The notes beneath the pieces were generated by a model that had not been told where the DNA came from, searched no databases, and saw nothing but the letters and a program-made list of their open reading frames with translations. This document shows positions 49,597 to 62,355 of a DNA stretch of 64,000 bases, one piece after another; position 1 is the first letter of the stretch, and each line of letters begins with the position of its first letter. A program made the translations under genes and the position numbers. This DNA comes from Paraspadella gotoi. Taxonomy: Eukaryota > Chaetognatha. The DNA lies in assembly GCA_051294375.1 (NCBI GenBank), contig CM119265.1, positions 3,223,640 to 3,287,639 on the forward strand, given 5' to 3'.

Positions 49597-49884
49597 ATGA
49601 TGCACGACGACGACGACGAACGTCACAGCGACGATGACAATGCATTACAACAGAGCGCGTTGCTGAGAAAGAGGACAAGGAGGAAAGTGAAAAAAAGACA
49701 AAGAAATAAAAGAAAAAGAAAGAAAAGGAATTACCATTCTTTTAAAAAATGGATGGACAAGCGTCTTAAGCAGTTTAATTCGCTGCCTTCGAGGAGAAAC
49801 TCGACCCTTTCAACATTGTTTCGGTCGGGTCGACGAGGCGAGCGACGAACGGAGGCACGACGAAGCGACGGAAAAATGTCTTAG
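49597..49884 (+). CDS. 95-codon ORF, acidic head and basic body (hypothetical)
   Basis: It begins MMHDDDDERHSDDDN and then becomes strongly basic (KRTRRKVKKRQRNKRKRKKR), ending in an Arg/Ser-rich part. Its DNA is only partly simple repeat. The basic block resembles a nuclear or nucleolar localisation signal, but GA/CGA-rich DNA gives such blocks by chance. No conserved domain and no clear expression signals. Confidence 0.22.
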   Translation: MMHDDDDERHSDDDNALQQSALLRKRTRRKVKKRQRNKRKRKKRNYHSFKKWMDKRLKQFNSLPSRRNSTLSTLFRSGRRGERRTEARRSDGKMS

Positions 49885-50177
49885 GACAAAAACCACACCG
49901 ACGGTAATCGCTCCCTCGCCGTTCCACATTGTGAGTGGGAGACGATGATGAAGACGCGAGCGACGACGACGACGACGACGAACGAAGATGAAAAAGAGGG
50001 ATATTTTGGACGAAGAACAGTCTTACGATTCGCGGCACAACTTTCGATTTGTGAAGAAAAAGACGACGACGACGAGCGACGACGACGACGACGATGTTTA
50101 AGACGAAAATAACGATGAAACGATTAGAGAAGGCACGACGGGCTTGGCGTTTGCAAGAGTAGTATAGAAGGCAATAT
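49885..50177. other. (CGA)n-rich spacer
   Basis: Several CGA/GAC triplet runs (about 49,960-49,983 and 50,060-50,096), no gene seen. Confidence 0.6.
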
Positions 50178-50189
50178 ATTGTAATTGTA

Positions 50190-50370
50190 CTGAAACTACA
50201 AACTATGCGAGCGTAGAGTCAGTAAGTACTAAGGTTTCTTCCTCTATCAAATTGACTTGCCTAACGGCTTCTCTCAACTAGTCGCTGTCTTCAGAACTAT
50301 TACTAATTAAATGTAGTTTAGTATAGTTGGGGGGCCAACTGTCCTGCAGGGGTGGACAGGCAACATAGCA
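50190..50370 (+). repeat. 5' LTR-like terminal repeat
   Basis: GTAAGTACTAAGGTTTCTTCC, CTTCAGA..TTA, AAATGTA, TATAGTTGGGG and CTGCAG occur in the same order as in 58,501-58,720. Identity by eye is roughly two thirds with small gaps. An AATAAA lies at 50,395, as expected near an LTR polyadenylation site. Exact ends are not visible. Confidence 0.45.
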
Positions 50371-51177
50371 GGGCGGCCCTGTGAAGAACCCTTGAATAAA
50401 ACAAACAAACTAACAAAATAAAACAAAGACAAATTTCAAACGAACAAACAATGACCCTGAGCTAAGAACAGCTACAAACCCCAGCGCCCGTAAGTCCGGA
50501 AAGAGTTCAAATATCCCGTAGCGCGAAACCCATAGGGACAATATAATATTAAATATCTTAAAAGGAGGAGCAAGAATGGGGCGGGCACGCGCAATTAAGC
50601 GATCCGAGCAGTCAACCCAGTTATCAAAGTGAACCTTCTTTTAGGCAACAGAGATTCTAAACGCGAAATCAACTACCATTGAAAAACAGTTTAAGGTTTT
50701 ATGCGATCCCAGATCATTTCCGGACCCCAACCGCCCTTTGCTCGTCCGGTAATTCCCTTATTCCGCGCCATAGGGATGTCCGGACGGCTACAAACTTCAG
50801 ACTATAACGTCTGTTAACCCAATTATGGACGCAACTAATATAAAATATACCACAGTGGTTTAAGGCATATAAATCTAGCATAGACGGCTTATGCCGTCAT
50901 CAAACGTCAATATGCAAATATTTTCGGGGTCCGACCCCCCGCCCGAGGCAGCACTGAGGGACACCAAACCGGCCAAATATTATCCATATCAGGTTCAGTA
51001 TAAACGTGCGAAACTGTCTATTTTTACTAAGCGAAGGAGGTTAAAAAAAAAAAAAATGAATAATAAGCAGAAAACCCTCCCACATGGCACATCTTGCACC
51101 CACGACTCGAATACAAATATTTTCAACGTCGGATATGAACTTTTAATTATTCTTTTCGTCCATAAAGAAAATAAATC

Positions 51178-51179
<2 letters not shown>

Positions 51180-51209
<30 letters not shown>
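51180..51209. repeat. Poly-T homopolymer (30 bp)
   Basis: Uninterrupted T run inside the leader of the LTR element. It could mark an older poly-A insertion on the minus strand. Confidence 0.9.
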
Positions 51210-51211
<2 letters not shown>

Positions 51212-51716
51212 GCAAGAACCAAGTGGGCAGCAAAATACAACAATAATCTTGTAGAACATGAATAAATACTAACAACTCCTTCCTTCCTATCTCTGTGACC
51301 CACATGACAATACGATAGTTTTGTGATACTAGAATTAGAACTCGAAATATGAATAAATTAAATAAATTTCCAAATACAATAAACTCGACTCCGACTAAAC
51401 CACCCAAGAACGTACGTAACGAACAGTTAATAATCATAAACGCGTTTGACGGGCCTACTAGTAACACGACCCGCAAAGGAACAAAAACACAACAATAAAA
51501 CGTTACAATCATAGGAAATGAACAAACGTTACAGAGACGCGAAAACCCGGTGACAATGAAAAAATAAACGGTACCAAAGCACATAGCAATGTAACTGAAA
51601 AAATCACGTATTCCTTAAGAATTTCGAATCAAGAAATGGTGCATCATATAAATCCGCCACAACAGGCGACTCACCAGAACGATGTCATGAATATGAACAT
51701 CGGATGTAAAATACCT

Positions 51717-51741
51717 NNNNNNNNNNNNNNNNNNNNNNNNN
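51717..51741. other. 25-N assembly gap
   Basis: Exactly 25 N inside the BEL-like element. Confidence 0.99.
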
Positions 51742-53062
51742 GTGACTATGATCGACAATTTCTAAACGCGAATTGAATCATGATTGAGAACACTTTACTG
51801 GAAGACAATAGGACCACGCGAGGACTTTCCAAAGAATGAAAGCTCAGGTTTGTATATTTCCCCCGCCTCCACGCGACGATAGACACAACGCCATAACCAA
51901 GTCTTTGAGGCATCACAAAAGAAATGGGAAAGTTCAGGCCGGAAATAAACAGTCGTATCCGGCGTCGCGATCCATCTAGGAATTACGATGGAAGTAAGGT
52001 TACTTAAACCTCTCCCGCCACTCGGGTAATCTCGGCGAGAATCTCTTTCGAAATCGGTTTCGTCCCACGAAGGTTTTCTTTCGTCGGCCCTCGTGAAGAT
52101 GTCCCTACCCTCGTAAAACGAAGATCAATTTAAAGCCGCCCATGACACTAATATATTGAGATAGATGCGGTTAGCGACAAAATTTCCACGGCGTAGTTAT
52201 CGCTCCCTCTAATTTAGATTTATTAATCGTAACAGAAAATATGCACGAGCAAAGCAATAACATACCGCCCTAGTAATTTTTTCTCTAAACTTCTGTTTCT
52301 ATCGCTAAACATTTAATGTCGTCCCATTCCTTCTCCACACCGGGGGCGCGCGTGGTACCGTCCTCCAAGTCTTCTTTGTGAGATGAGCCTCCAGCACACC
52401 AAATCAAAATCCACCGCTTCTGGCCATAGCCTGTTGTGATGCCAACCCGGGGAGCTATCCGCCGACTCCACCCGATGGCGTCGAGCGAGCCAGAAGATTG
52501 TCCACCATAGGAATTCGTTGATAATTGGCGCTCAGCGACATCAGGTGGAACCTTCCCCCTCAGCATACGGACATGATGTGAAGGATTAAAAGCCTGGCGC
52601 AGTAGTAAGATTCGCTCCAAATATAGCACGATCATCCCCACAAGAACCAATTCCGGTCATCGATCATCGGCAACCACCAAAAACGGAAATCATGACGGTC
52701 GCGTTCATTTCGACGAAACATTGATTGGAAAGAACCCTCCGTTACATCGGAATCCAAGGAAAACCGACGGTGCCGACGGGAATCGATTAAGAAACCTCCA
52801 ACAATTATTCATCAGATCGCGGTCCCGTAAAGTTCATCATTGACAGGCAAATTCCATCGACGGGGCCTTCCTGCATGACAAACACGATATTTACAGGTTT
52901 GTTCAACGCGAGTCGCAATTGTGAGTAGGCAAAGGTCCACCATAGGAAGAAATGGGGGAACAGCCGGATCCTCCACCCGAATAGCGTGGACCCTCGCTCG
53001 ATAATCTCGCCGAAATTGTTTGAAAAACACCTTCTTTACGAAGCGGCTCCCCCGCCATTTTC

Positions 53063-53380
53063 TTGCCCGTGCTTTTGAGGAGTCTATTCCGAGCCATTAC
53101 CCCGACGAATCACATCGATTCAGGACCTCAGCCCGCCCTTTCCCTACCATTCTTCCAAGGCAACCCAACCCGCCAATGTCGATCTCTTCGTCAAACGAAA
53201 TTGTCGATTGAGTTGTTCCACGCGGTATTCGGCCTGCACGCTCGGGAACAAACCTTCGCCGACGGCGCCGGAAACAAATCTGCTTCAAACAAACCGCTGC
53301 ACGTTCCCGACTGAACTCCTCGTTATCGACCGAATTACGATAGCAGTGATACTGAGAGCCGCAGAAGAGCGGTGTGTCTT
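53063..53380 (+). pseudogene. gag-like remnant of the BEL/Pao element
   Basis: LSLPFFQGNPT (53,138-53,170) matches the L..P.F.G.P block of BEL/Pao gag proteins (capsid-like region). About 160 bp later a second frame reads NYDSS, followed by an ERC-like end (53,332-53,375), matching the later NYD....L..RFG block at about the right spacing. The two lie in different frames, so at least one frameshift or error separates them. Confidence 0.45.
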
Positions 53381-56300
53381 GACCGGCGGGACCACCGTAT
53401 TAGTCCACCCCCATTCTGGGGGAGTGGAAAGCAACGGGAGCGTCTTTTCGCTTCCGCGACGAACCCTCAGTTCTCCTCAAGTCCAGTACTCCGCCAGAAA
53501 GAATTAAAACCCAATTTCACTTGAAGGTCAAGAATGCTTATAACGACGTCAGGACAGGTGTGAGAGAACGAGGCAATTCATTGCTCCGTCGGCGGGTGCA
53601 AATCGTCCTCTGAAGTAAGGATATCGGCTGGCGAGCTACATCCTTCATTCCATTGAAGAGCGCCGTCGATCCGATTTCCACCGATAGATTCTCCACCAAA
53701 TCGGCCTGGGAAAGCGTCGATTCCGATCCGAGCGTCATTAATTTCCACAATCTAACTATAAGCTAAACGGTTTTAGTCATATGCTCGCGACGGTCGATAC
53801 TAACTATGACACATTTGTTGCTTCCCGAATTCGAGCATCGCCCAAGTCCCCATTATCGCTCCGCGTTGACGACAATGTTGATTTGGCACGGACCCGCGGG
53901 CTGGTAAACGTGCCCCGCTCCAGACGTTACCCGGCATAGTCATCAGTCTTCCGGCTTTGTCGCGGAACCCTGCCTTCATCGCAACTGGCGAAGACATTTT
54001 CCGCTGCTTTACGCTTAGGCGGTCGCAGCCCGTACCGCGGCCCCCCTCCCTTTGACTGCACCGATCGCCTTCTCTATGCAAAAGAAGAGCTATGTTCCAC
54101 CGCAGAAACACCTCGCTTCGTAGGATAGGACAATATTATAAGGTGACCACTTCCCAAACAGTTTAAAAACAGCGGTTACCCGAGCACCGTCTAATGCCTT
54201 ACCGCTGCGTGGCGACGCTCGTTGATAACTTATCGCAATGCCGCAATTTTTGATGCGGTCCTTCACACCTGTGACAAGGCCGGTCTTAGAAGAAGCACTT
54301 CCCGACTGGCCCTTCGAAAGAGGAAGATCCTTCGTTTAAAGATCTACTCATCCGGAAGCAGCTGGCAGCGATACCGTCTTTTTTCCTCGTTCCGGTTCCA
54401 GTCAGCCTTTGCCACGGTCGGCATATAACATCTTCATGCGCGTCCTCTCCTTCCTTTCTCCGTCGACGCGGGAACCTTTGGATGTTGAACCGGCGAGCTG
54501 ATGAGAGAGTCAATACACTTCCTGATAATTTGCTAGAAATCAAGAAAATCAGAAAAACTCAAATTCCATATTGCCAAGGTGATTCTGTCTAAACATGACC
54601 ACCTTTTTAGTCCACTTATCTGAGAGATGCGGCATTCTTTTTGTCAGCAAATGCCAGCATGACGGACAGAGTCGATCGAGGTCCATTCACTCTACGCCCG
54701 TCGTTATGTCTCGCTCATCCGATCAAAGAATTGTGTTTGAGCGGTGGATCAGAGAGAATGGGGCACCTTGCCGGACAATCTCGTAATCTCCAAATCTTCG
54801 GCGCCAGGACCTGCCGAGCTCTTCGTCGGCCGTTCATCTCTTCATTCCCCACTTTTTTTTCTCAACATAGAACCACACTCGTTGATGGGCACTGGCCAGC
54901 GTCCCGTCGAGGACGTATATCTTTCCACCTCCGCTTGGGAGGCCGCTCAAACCAATTGGGAAGCTCCTTTAACGTTCATGATTGTCCTTGTACCGAGGCC
55001 AACATTCATCAATCCTACTTAATCAAAGGTCACTCGAAGTGTGTCGCTCGAAGTCCAATTCGTGGTCGCTTTCATTCAACTTTTTCTTCGGGCGACATGC
55101 TGCAGCATTTGGAACGCTAGGGTTTTTTGAGCCTGAATATTCAAATAACCCCCCGCAGCAACCCCCAAGTGTCATCCGGAGCAACTATCCAAGTAAACAT
55201 TGGGGGGCTTAGCAACAAGCGCGTGTGAATGTGGACATCAGTGATAGAGATAACTCTGTACGTAGCGGCGGTAAGCACAGAGAGAGAATACAGAAGCACA
55301 TCCGCATAGACGTGTTGCGAAGAGATGCACTCTTACAATGGAGGTAGGCTTGGATCAATGAACTGGTTATGTCGCCGCCCTCCGTGACCTATGAGTCAGC
55401 AGCTAGACGACAATATCTGTGTGAAGAGCATCACAAAAGGTATGAGAGGGAGTAGGAGGTGTTCAGGCAAGGAACCGGGAAATCGCACATGTTAAACCGC
55501 GTGAATGGCTCGGGTAGTTATTCGATCCCACCGCCCCCTGGAATGACACAATCTTAGCGGGCACATGCCTCTCTCTTAGAAGATGTCGTGCGTACGAAAC
55601 TGAACGTGAAGGTATACCGTTAACTACTACGTATCCACTCCCGCCCAGCGACCTACCTTGGAGTGTGAAATTCTTCGAAAAAACGACACAACTTTTCTCT
55701 CGTGTTCGATAGTATCAACCCATATTTCCCGACGGATTTTCTTCCACGAAGGGTCTGTTTCTCGTGTGTGTCCTATACAATCGCCTTACTGTGGCGTGCA
55801 GTCAGAATCGTATACCAAAGGTTACCTCCTACACCACCCTGGAAACATATGGAGCGCTGTGGCGACAATATAATGGCCCTACGTTATAACGATATTCGAC
55901 AAAACGACGATCGATGCGCGTTGTCACACGAGCTGAAGCACAACAACGAGACGCCTGCTGAGTCTGTCTAGAACGTAACCGCCCTTGCGTGCGGTTCTAT
56001 GTGCTGCCCCTGCTCTGACTGTGATTACCCCGTGGTATAGCCGAGAGAGTAATGTGGTATTAGCTATCCCTTCCACATGACGCATCCCTCGGCAGGTGCT
56101 ATGGCTCTAAACACGGCGGGATAACTATCATGTGAGCTTTCCCTATCTCACCTCTTCGCAATCGTTTGCTGGCGTCACAGCTGAAGCAGGTCTGCTTGCA
56201 TCGTGTTCCATCATAATCGTCGACCGAAAAACTCTATCCGGATATATTTCACTTCTTCTTCTCTTGTCTAATTATACTAATACATACGATCAATTGCTAA

Positions 56301-56612
56301 TATCTAAACCTTCCAAAGAGTGATGTATGTGCGATGCAAAAACTTGGTAGCTTCTTGATATATTCGAAACGCAGCTATCTTTCTCTTCAGCAAAATTAAA
56401 AGAATTGATATTCAAGAGAGATGCCTTCCCTCTATATATAACTCTACTCTTTTGTCGTTTTCTCTTTGCTTTCTTGAGAGCATTATCAGTTTGTAGGTAC
56501 ATTCTTGCTTTATTGAACGCTCTTCATGCTATTTCTCTCTCCATGAGAAAATCGCGGGAGAAATCCCAGGCATGCTCTATTTGAATCGACTCCAGCGCCG
56601 TCTTCATCGCTA

Positions 56613-57119
56613 ATGGCTCTAACAGGATCGCAATTGCTACCGCTCGTAGCCGAGATAGACGGCCGCATTAGCCTATACACTCGCAGGTTCTTCCAAATCC
56701 ACACGACGATTTCTCCCTGTGTAATTTCGCCCGAAGGTGAAAATCCCGTCCCGGGAAAGAGAACGTCAGGAGTGTCTTCTATGCCCCATTGGTTCTAAGG
56801 CTGGAGTTGCGGTAGTTGAAGCACGAGGTCGAGCCGACGAGTTGAATATCGCGCCAGTTTCCTCCGTCAACTCCTTTATTTTCGCGGCGGGTTCTGGAAG
56901 CGTAAGATCTTCCTCGTGTAGTTTCTTTCTTTAATGTCTGATGGAGAAGGAGGCACAAAGGGTTGTAACCGGGGACGAGAAGAGGTTTTTGCGACGCTGG
57001 TTGCGACGAGACTAAATCACGAGACGCCTGTGTTTGATCTACCGACCGCTCCGAAATTGACGAGGCTCCAAATTCGACGGACCTCTTCGTGTCCTATCTA
57101 CGAACAACTTCCGATCTAG
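56613..57119 (+). pseudogene. pol remnant: end of reverse transcriptase and following region
   Basis: PGKRTSGVSSMPHW (about 56,750-56,793) resembles the TKR..LS....YDPLG.LSP block that closes the BEL reverse transcriptase; GVAVVEAR follows in another frame. At 56,985-57,070 a third frame reads TLVATRLNHETPV then LTRLQI, resembling the LV..KTRV.P......LPRLEL block of the RNase H side. Spacing and order fit. Individual matches are weak and frames change between them. Confidence 0.4.
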
Positions 57120-58500
57120 TCGAAGCGCTTAGCCCAGTAGTTATAAACTGCCCGTGCACGTGAATTAAGAGCACGACGTTCTCTTCACTAGCCATTGTGG
57201 AAGAGCGTTCTGAAGAACTGCCCCGTCATCCAGAATCCATCGCGCTCATCTCCTCCCCAAAGGGACCTCCTAGCTAGCCACAGGCCACTGACCTTATCGG
57301 CCACCAAACTTTAAAAATCATGCCTCGAAATCCAGCGTTCGCACCGGCCTGGGGGTCGCCCAGATATTTGCCTACGAATGGGAAGGGAGGCTTCTCTAGT
57401 CTCCCGGATTCCCGAAAGTACTCTTGACCTCGATGCATTCTCCAACGAGCGTAATTAAGGCGTACTTCCTTATACAAGGTCCTCCGCAGGAATACAGCTC
57501 AAACTCTCCTCACAGCCCTATGCGAGTCGCTATAGGGGGAATCATCATAGGCCATTGTCTGAGACTCAAAGGAGAGAGTTGGGATTGCTGATCCCACATG
57601 GTTAAAATGCGGACACAGTAATCTCGTGGAAGAGGTGTAGAAATACAGAGTCGGCCGTTTGGCTGTCTCTTCTCCGTACACAAGTAGCCTCTTCGAAGAG
57701 TGGCGTGACCTCATATATGTTCAATTCGTCGTCTTATATTACAGCCACATTACCGAAAGCTTCACATATCTGCCGTCAACCGAGTGGAACGTCCAAGCAC
57801 TTATTGCGGGGTTGGTAAGAGCGAATTAACGTGACGGTTTTTCCAACTCGGCCGTTTATTCGGTGGCGCGTTCCACGTTCCAACTTATCCTCGTGATTCT
57901 CGAAAAGTCGGTTTATCAGATTTATTCTGACGGACTCTCAAAAATCCACGGCTGAAAACTTCATCTGCACAGTCCATGATCTAGACTTCCATTTCTCGAT
58001 AACAGATAGGTCGTAAGAAACCTTGTTCGACCGTTCTCTGACCAAACTAATAAAAAAACCGGACGTTCAACACTTCATTAGGCACAAATACTTGTCGCTG
58101 CAGACGGTGGGCCAGCGTCTTCAACTTACCTTGAACCGTATACAACATAGCCCACAGTGACAGTCCTCGAGATCTGTTCCGTGGAATCATCCTATAAACA
58201 AAGGCTCCTGAACAACAGGTGCTATACAATTAAGAGTCGATCGCTTAATAACAGGTGTGCACCCGAAGATTACGAGTTCGGGCACGCATCCGATTATGGT
58301 TGGCCTCACAAATCCGGCTCGAGTTTCGAAAATCGTTAGTTTCCTGTAATGTCGAATCCGTCCATTATATAACGTACCACCTGTCGTTCCTGCGTGGGTT
58401 TTCTTGCCGAACAATACTTGCTCACCCATGAAGAGTCTTCATAGTATCCGGCTTCGAAGATCTTCTCGACGGAATCCGTTAGTAAGAAAGACTTCCCTAA

Positions 58501-58720
58501 GTCACAGAAACTTAGAGACAAACATCGAGCGATAGATCCCCAGGTAAGTACGTAAGGTTTCTTCCCAACTCACTATTCACAAGTTGAACTTGACTCCGGG
58601 GTCCTTCGTCTCCAAACTTATCTCCGTGTACTTCAGACTTAATTTACTATAAATGTAAGGATCTTTAATTATAGTTTGGGGCACACTGTTGATACTGCAG
58701 AAAGGCGCGTCGACGCTACC
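58501..58720 (+). repeat. 3' LTR-like terminal repeat
   Basis: Partner of 50,190-50,370. Best block: GGTAAGTACGTAAGGTTTCTTCC against GTAAGTACTAAGGTTTCTTCC. Divergence is much higher than for a recent insertion. Confidence 0.45.
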
Positions 58721-58780
58721 AACCCGATCGTAGGATCCAGCGGCAGGCACGGAACACTGTGACAGACCTTAGACGGTGTT

Positions 58781-60209
58781 GACCTGGGTACAAGCAGGGC
58801 AGAATCCGGCGGATTGAGCAGGAAGAACAAGACGCGCTCCTCGAATTACAGAGTCATAAACCGAAAAAGTTACAAATTAGAAATTATACAATGTGTATAT
58901 CACTATTTTAATTAGGACAAATTAATCATCCAGATCGGCGTCCCGCTCTTAAAACAGAAACTGTGGTTCTGAGTTATCAAAAATCTCTAAATTTTGCATC
59001 TATTGTACCTTTATCCGAGATAGTCCAAAAAGGTGCAAGATAAGAAACCAATCTTGCCACACATACCAACAAGATGATCAATAAATCAGGTTCTACCCCA
59101 AAAGGATATTACATACACGAAAGAAAGTGCCGAATATAGCAACACGTGGAGTATGGAATGACAAGTTTCCCATCAGAAGACCTCAGAAAACTGCTGAAAC
59201 CGTTGTCCGATTCCACTGCGTGCCCTTACCAATGCCGCGGTTGTCAAACGCGAATTGATTTATAGAACAATAAAGGGAACTTAGATTCGTGCCCTCTGAC
59301 GAGATAGAGAATGTTCCAAGCATCATCCGGAAGTCTCCAAAAAGTCAATAAGATATGCAGAACAACGAAATAGAGACTCTCAACGTTGGTAGTAAAACCG
59401 TTACGGAAGCCGGAAATTCCATGTATGAGAAAGGAAGACAGAAATATTTAGCTTAATAATTTCTAACAGCTCATAGGAAATACACGCGTCTCCTCCTCCT
59501 CGTTCCTTCTCTTCCGTCACATCTGTTGCCTCCATGAAAAAAGAAAAGAATAAAGGAAGTTTTCGGCCTCCATCTCTCTCTCTCTCTCGTTCTCTCTCTC
59601 CCCTTCTCGGTTCCACAAGTTGTCGCAACAGCCTCTCGCTCTCTATCTCGCTCTCCTTCTGCCCCTCGGATCTCTCTCCACTCCGTCTCTATCTAACTTT
59701 TCGTCATTCGATATTTTTAAAAGCGACTCCGAGGTCAGTGATACCTCACTCATGAATCCGCCTCTCACGAAAGTCACACATCCCCAAATTCCTTCTTCTT
59801 TATTTCACCAAAAATAATCCTTTGGCGATCTTCACGAATTCCTTCAAATCCTCACAAACTGATGATTCACGGACTTAAAAAAACGTTCAACGTTAAACCT
59901 CAAACTGAAAAATATAAAAAAAGACTTTGGAAATTGAATTAATAAACTAAACCATAAAAGGAATTACATTCTTCATCTGGACTTTAAAGATTTCCAATTC
60001 AGGCCAAAAAAAAATCTGTGCTATGCGAAACACGCAACATGTTGTCAAAACAAGATGCTTGATGATCCCGCTCGACCAAGCAGGTAAACCAAACAAAACA
60101 AAAACAGACAAACAGACGGACGGACGTTAAACAAACAAGGATATCTTAACTACAAACGAACACTAAACAAACTAACAAACAAAACGTTCGTTAGCGAGAA
60201 TCGTCATCT
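58781..60209. other. Unassigned stretch right of the LTR element
   Basis: 58,781-59,400 has no recognisable frame. A CT-rich segment (59,572-59,660) gives Ser/Leu/Arg-rich frames that are not genes. The rest is AT-rich. Confidence 0.5.
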
Positions 60210-60605
60210 GTGAGAACCGTTCACCGAGTCACGAAGGTCGCTGCTTTGGAGTCTCACACTCGCCATTCCATCTTTTCACATCCGAATTTGGGTGAAAAGT
60301 CACATCGGATTTTCTCTCCATCTTTCACCTTCTCTTCGTTTTTGAGGAAGGGAATTTTCTTTCCTTCTTTCTTCCCTTCAATTTCTCTCTTTCACAAGAT
60401 GACGGAGCATCTATCACACGATTCACCTTTCACGATTCGTGATCCTCTTCCACCCCCTCTTCCCCCCCATTCGATTCCATCCCTAATTCCATCGGGCGAT
60501 GGAATCGGGAGATTGTCTCTCGTCGGAGATGAGCATCGACGACTCATCCCGCATGGCATGACACGGGACAGAATCTGGCATGGCACGGGACAGGCTCTGG
60601 CATAG
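60210..60605 (+). CDS. 131-codon ORF containing a minisatellite (hypothetical)
   Basis: The frame runs from a non-repetitive head through a Pro-rich stretch (PLPPPLPPHS) into the 22-bp GGCATGGCACGGGACAG repeat. No domain recognised. A minus-strand frame is also open over the second half, which argues against selection on either. Confidence 0.15.
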   Translation: MRTVHRVTKVAALESHTRHSIFSHPNLGEKSHRIFSPSFTFSSFLRKGIFFPSFFPSISLFHKMTEHLSHDSPFTIRDPLPPPLPPHSIPSLIPSGDGIGRLSLVGDEHRRLIPHGMTRDRIWHGTGQALA

Positions 60606-60622
60606 CACGGGCAAAGACAGAC
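60546..60622. repeat. 22-bp minisatellite, about three units
   Basis: Imperfect units of GGCATGGCACGGGACAGRCT. Confidence 0.8.
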
Positions 60623-60629
60623 GTTGTTG

Positions 60630-60680
60630 AAATTCATTCACAAGCCAAATTTATTCACAAGCCAAATTCATTCACAAGCC
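60630..60680. repeat. 17-bp tandem repeat, three units
   Basis: AAATTCATTCACAAGCC three times, with one C/T change in the middle unit. Confidence 0.95.
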
Positions 60681-60751
60681 ATTTTCCAGTATTAAGTTGG
60701 TGTATTTCCCAATCAGTCAACGATCACAAGTTTTTAAAACTTTTTTTTGAC

Positions 60752-60758
60752 TCTCTCT

Positions 60759-60823
<65 letters not shown>
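60752..60823. repeat. (CT)n microsatellite
   Basis: Nearly pure CT run. Confidence 0.95.
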
Positions 60824-60826
<3 letters not shown>

Positions 60827-61560
60827 CTTTTTCCCAGATGATTTTTTTTCGACATCATAATCAGCTCCGGGTTCAGACTGGCTTTTCTCTCTTCTCTTTT
60901 GTGATTTCCAAATTCGCTTTGTGACGACAAAATTTCGGGTTGGAGGCTTCCAAAGCTTTTTTCTTCTTTTTCCGAAAAGGGGAAAAATAGGCTTTGACGG
61001 GGCTGACGAGGCAAGGCGGGCATTTTAAGTGGAGATCAGAGACATGGTGAAGGAGGACATGGTAGAGGAAGACATGGAACATGCTGTTGGGATCGGAACA
61101 TGTTGAAATTCAGACTAAGATTAAAGTAAAAAAGCTTCTGATTACTGGTCTCGTGTTTAATTGCCAATGTTCATAAATGTTAGATATTGTAACAAAGTAA
61201 CATTTACTTTAAAATTACTTAGTATCTAAAATTTTGTTGCAATGAATATTTAAAAATCTGACGTATGATTTTTGTGATTGAAAATTTTTAAAATACTTTT
61301 AAAAGTTAATGAAACATTTATGAAAATTACAATTGACTCGTTTATTTAAAAACAAAAATTCAAAACAAGTTTAGTAAACGTGGATGCATCTAATCTTCTT
61401 AATTTTGCTTAACTTTTTCCCCTCAAAAGTTAGGATAAACGGCTGATCTCTCTCTCTCTCTCTCTCTCTCTTTCCTGTTCTCTGTCTCTCTCTCTCTCTT
61501 TCCAAACACGGCCCATGCCCACGAAAAAAGGAGAGCCAGGAGCTATGTTGGGTCACAACG

Positions 61561-61567
<7 letters not shown>
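60824..61567. other. Unassigned AT-rich stretch
   Basis: A short GGACATGGTRRAGGA tandem repeat at about 61,040-61,080 and CT runs at 61,447-61,500. No gene seen. Confidence 0.5.

Positions 61568-61635
<68 letters not shown>
61568..61635. repeat. (GA)n microsatellite
   Basis: Pure GA run of about 67 bp. Confidence 0.95.
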
Positions 61636-61638
<3 letters not shown>

Positions 61639-61877
61639 AATTCTTTTCCCTCTGCGTCATCAATCAGTGACTTTTACGATTTTCAACGAAGGAATTGAAA
61701 AATGACGTCGCAGTACGAAAGTGGATTACATACGGAGAGAGAGAAAAAAAGAATTGAATATCCGGGTCTTGGAAGATCCGGGGGAAAAAGAAAAAAAGAT
61801 GAATTGGAGAAACTTTTAATAAAGATTAAAATTTCCTTAAATTCTCTTGGGAAAGAAAGTGTAAAAATCTTTGGCAC

Positions 61878-61912
<35 letters not shown>

Positions 61913-62105
61913 NNNNNNNNNNNNNNNNNNNNNNNNNNNNNNNNNNNNNNNNNNNNNNNNNNNNNNNNNNNNNNNNNNNNNNNNNNNNNNNNNNNNNNNN
62001 NNNNNNNNNNNNNNNNNNNNNNNNNNNNNNNNNNNNNNNNNNNNNNNNNNNNNNNNNNNNNNNNNNNNNNNNNNNNNNNNNNNNNNNNNNNNNNNNNNNN
62101 NNNNN
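61913..62105. other. Assembly gap (193 N) in a GA run
   Basis: The left flank is (GA)n and GA-rich sequence resumes soon after the gap. Confidence 0.98.
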
Positions 62106-62317
62106 TATTCGAATGTGAATCGAAGAGGTTGCGAGATCGAAGAGAGAGAGAGAGGGAGAGAGAGATATAGAAAGAGAGAGACAGAGAGAGAAACAGAGAA
62201 AAAGAGAAAGAGAGTGAGAGACAGAGATGACGAGAGCGAGAGACAGAATGGCCCCCTTAAAACGTTTAATTGAAACTAATTGAGAAAGAAATCAAATATC
62301 GAGGAAAAGTGGATTTT

Positions 62318-62355
<38 letters not shown>

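Larger units (their letters stand above)
50178..58780 (+). mobile_element. Broken BEL/Pao-like LTR retrotransposon (probable)
   Basis: The region is GC-richer and nearly free of the microsatellites found on both sides. Its ends carry related terminal sequences (about 50,190-50,370 and 58,501-58,720). Between them the plus strand shows traces in the order expected for BEL/Pao: gag (53.1-53.4 kb), the end of reverse transcriptase (56.75 kb) and the following RNase H-side region (57.0 kb). Frames are heavily broken, and a 25-N gap sits at 51,717, so sequencing noise may add to real decay. Protease and integrase were not recognised. The assignment rests on short motif matches. Confidence 0.5.

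Noticed and set aside
51147-51584. 145-codon hydrophobic minus-strand ORF
   Set aside because: It begins in the leader of the BEL-like element and includes poly-Lys from the poly-T run. A hydrophobic reading of AT-rich antisense DNA is expected by chance.
54641-55120. 159-codon ORF read as an independent host gene
   Set aside because: It lies inside the BEL-like element, overlaps a second open frame of similar quality and has no recognisable domain. It may be a pol fragment but I could not place it.
60630-60680. Short direct repeats taken as a CRISPR-like array
   Set aside because: Three adjacent 17-bp units have no spacers, and the DNA is eukaryotic. No CRISPR array is present anywhere in the window.
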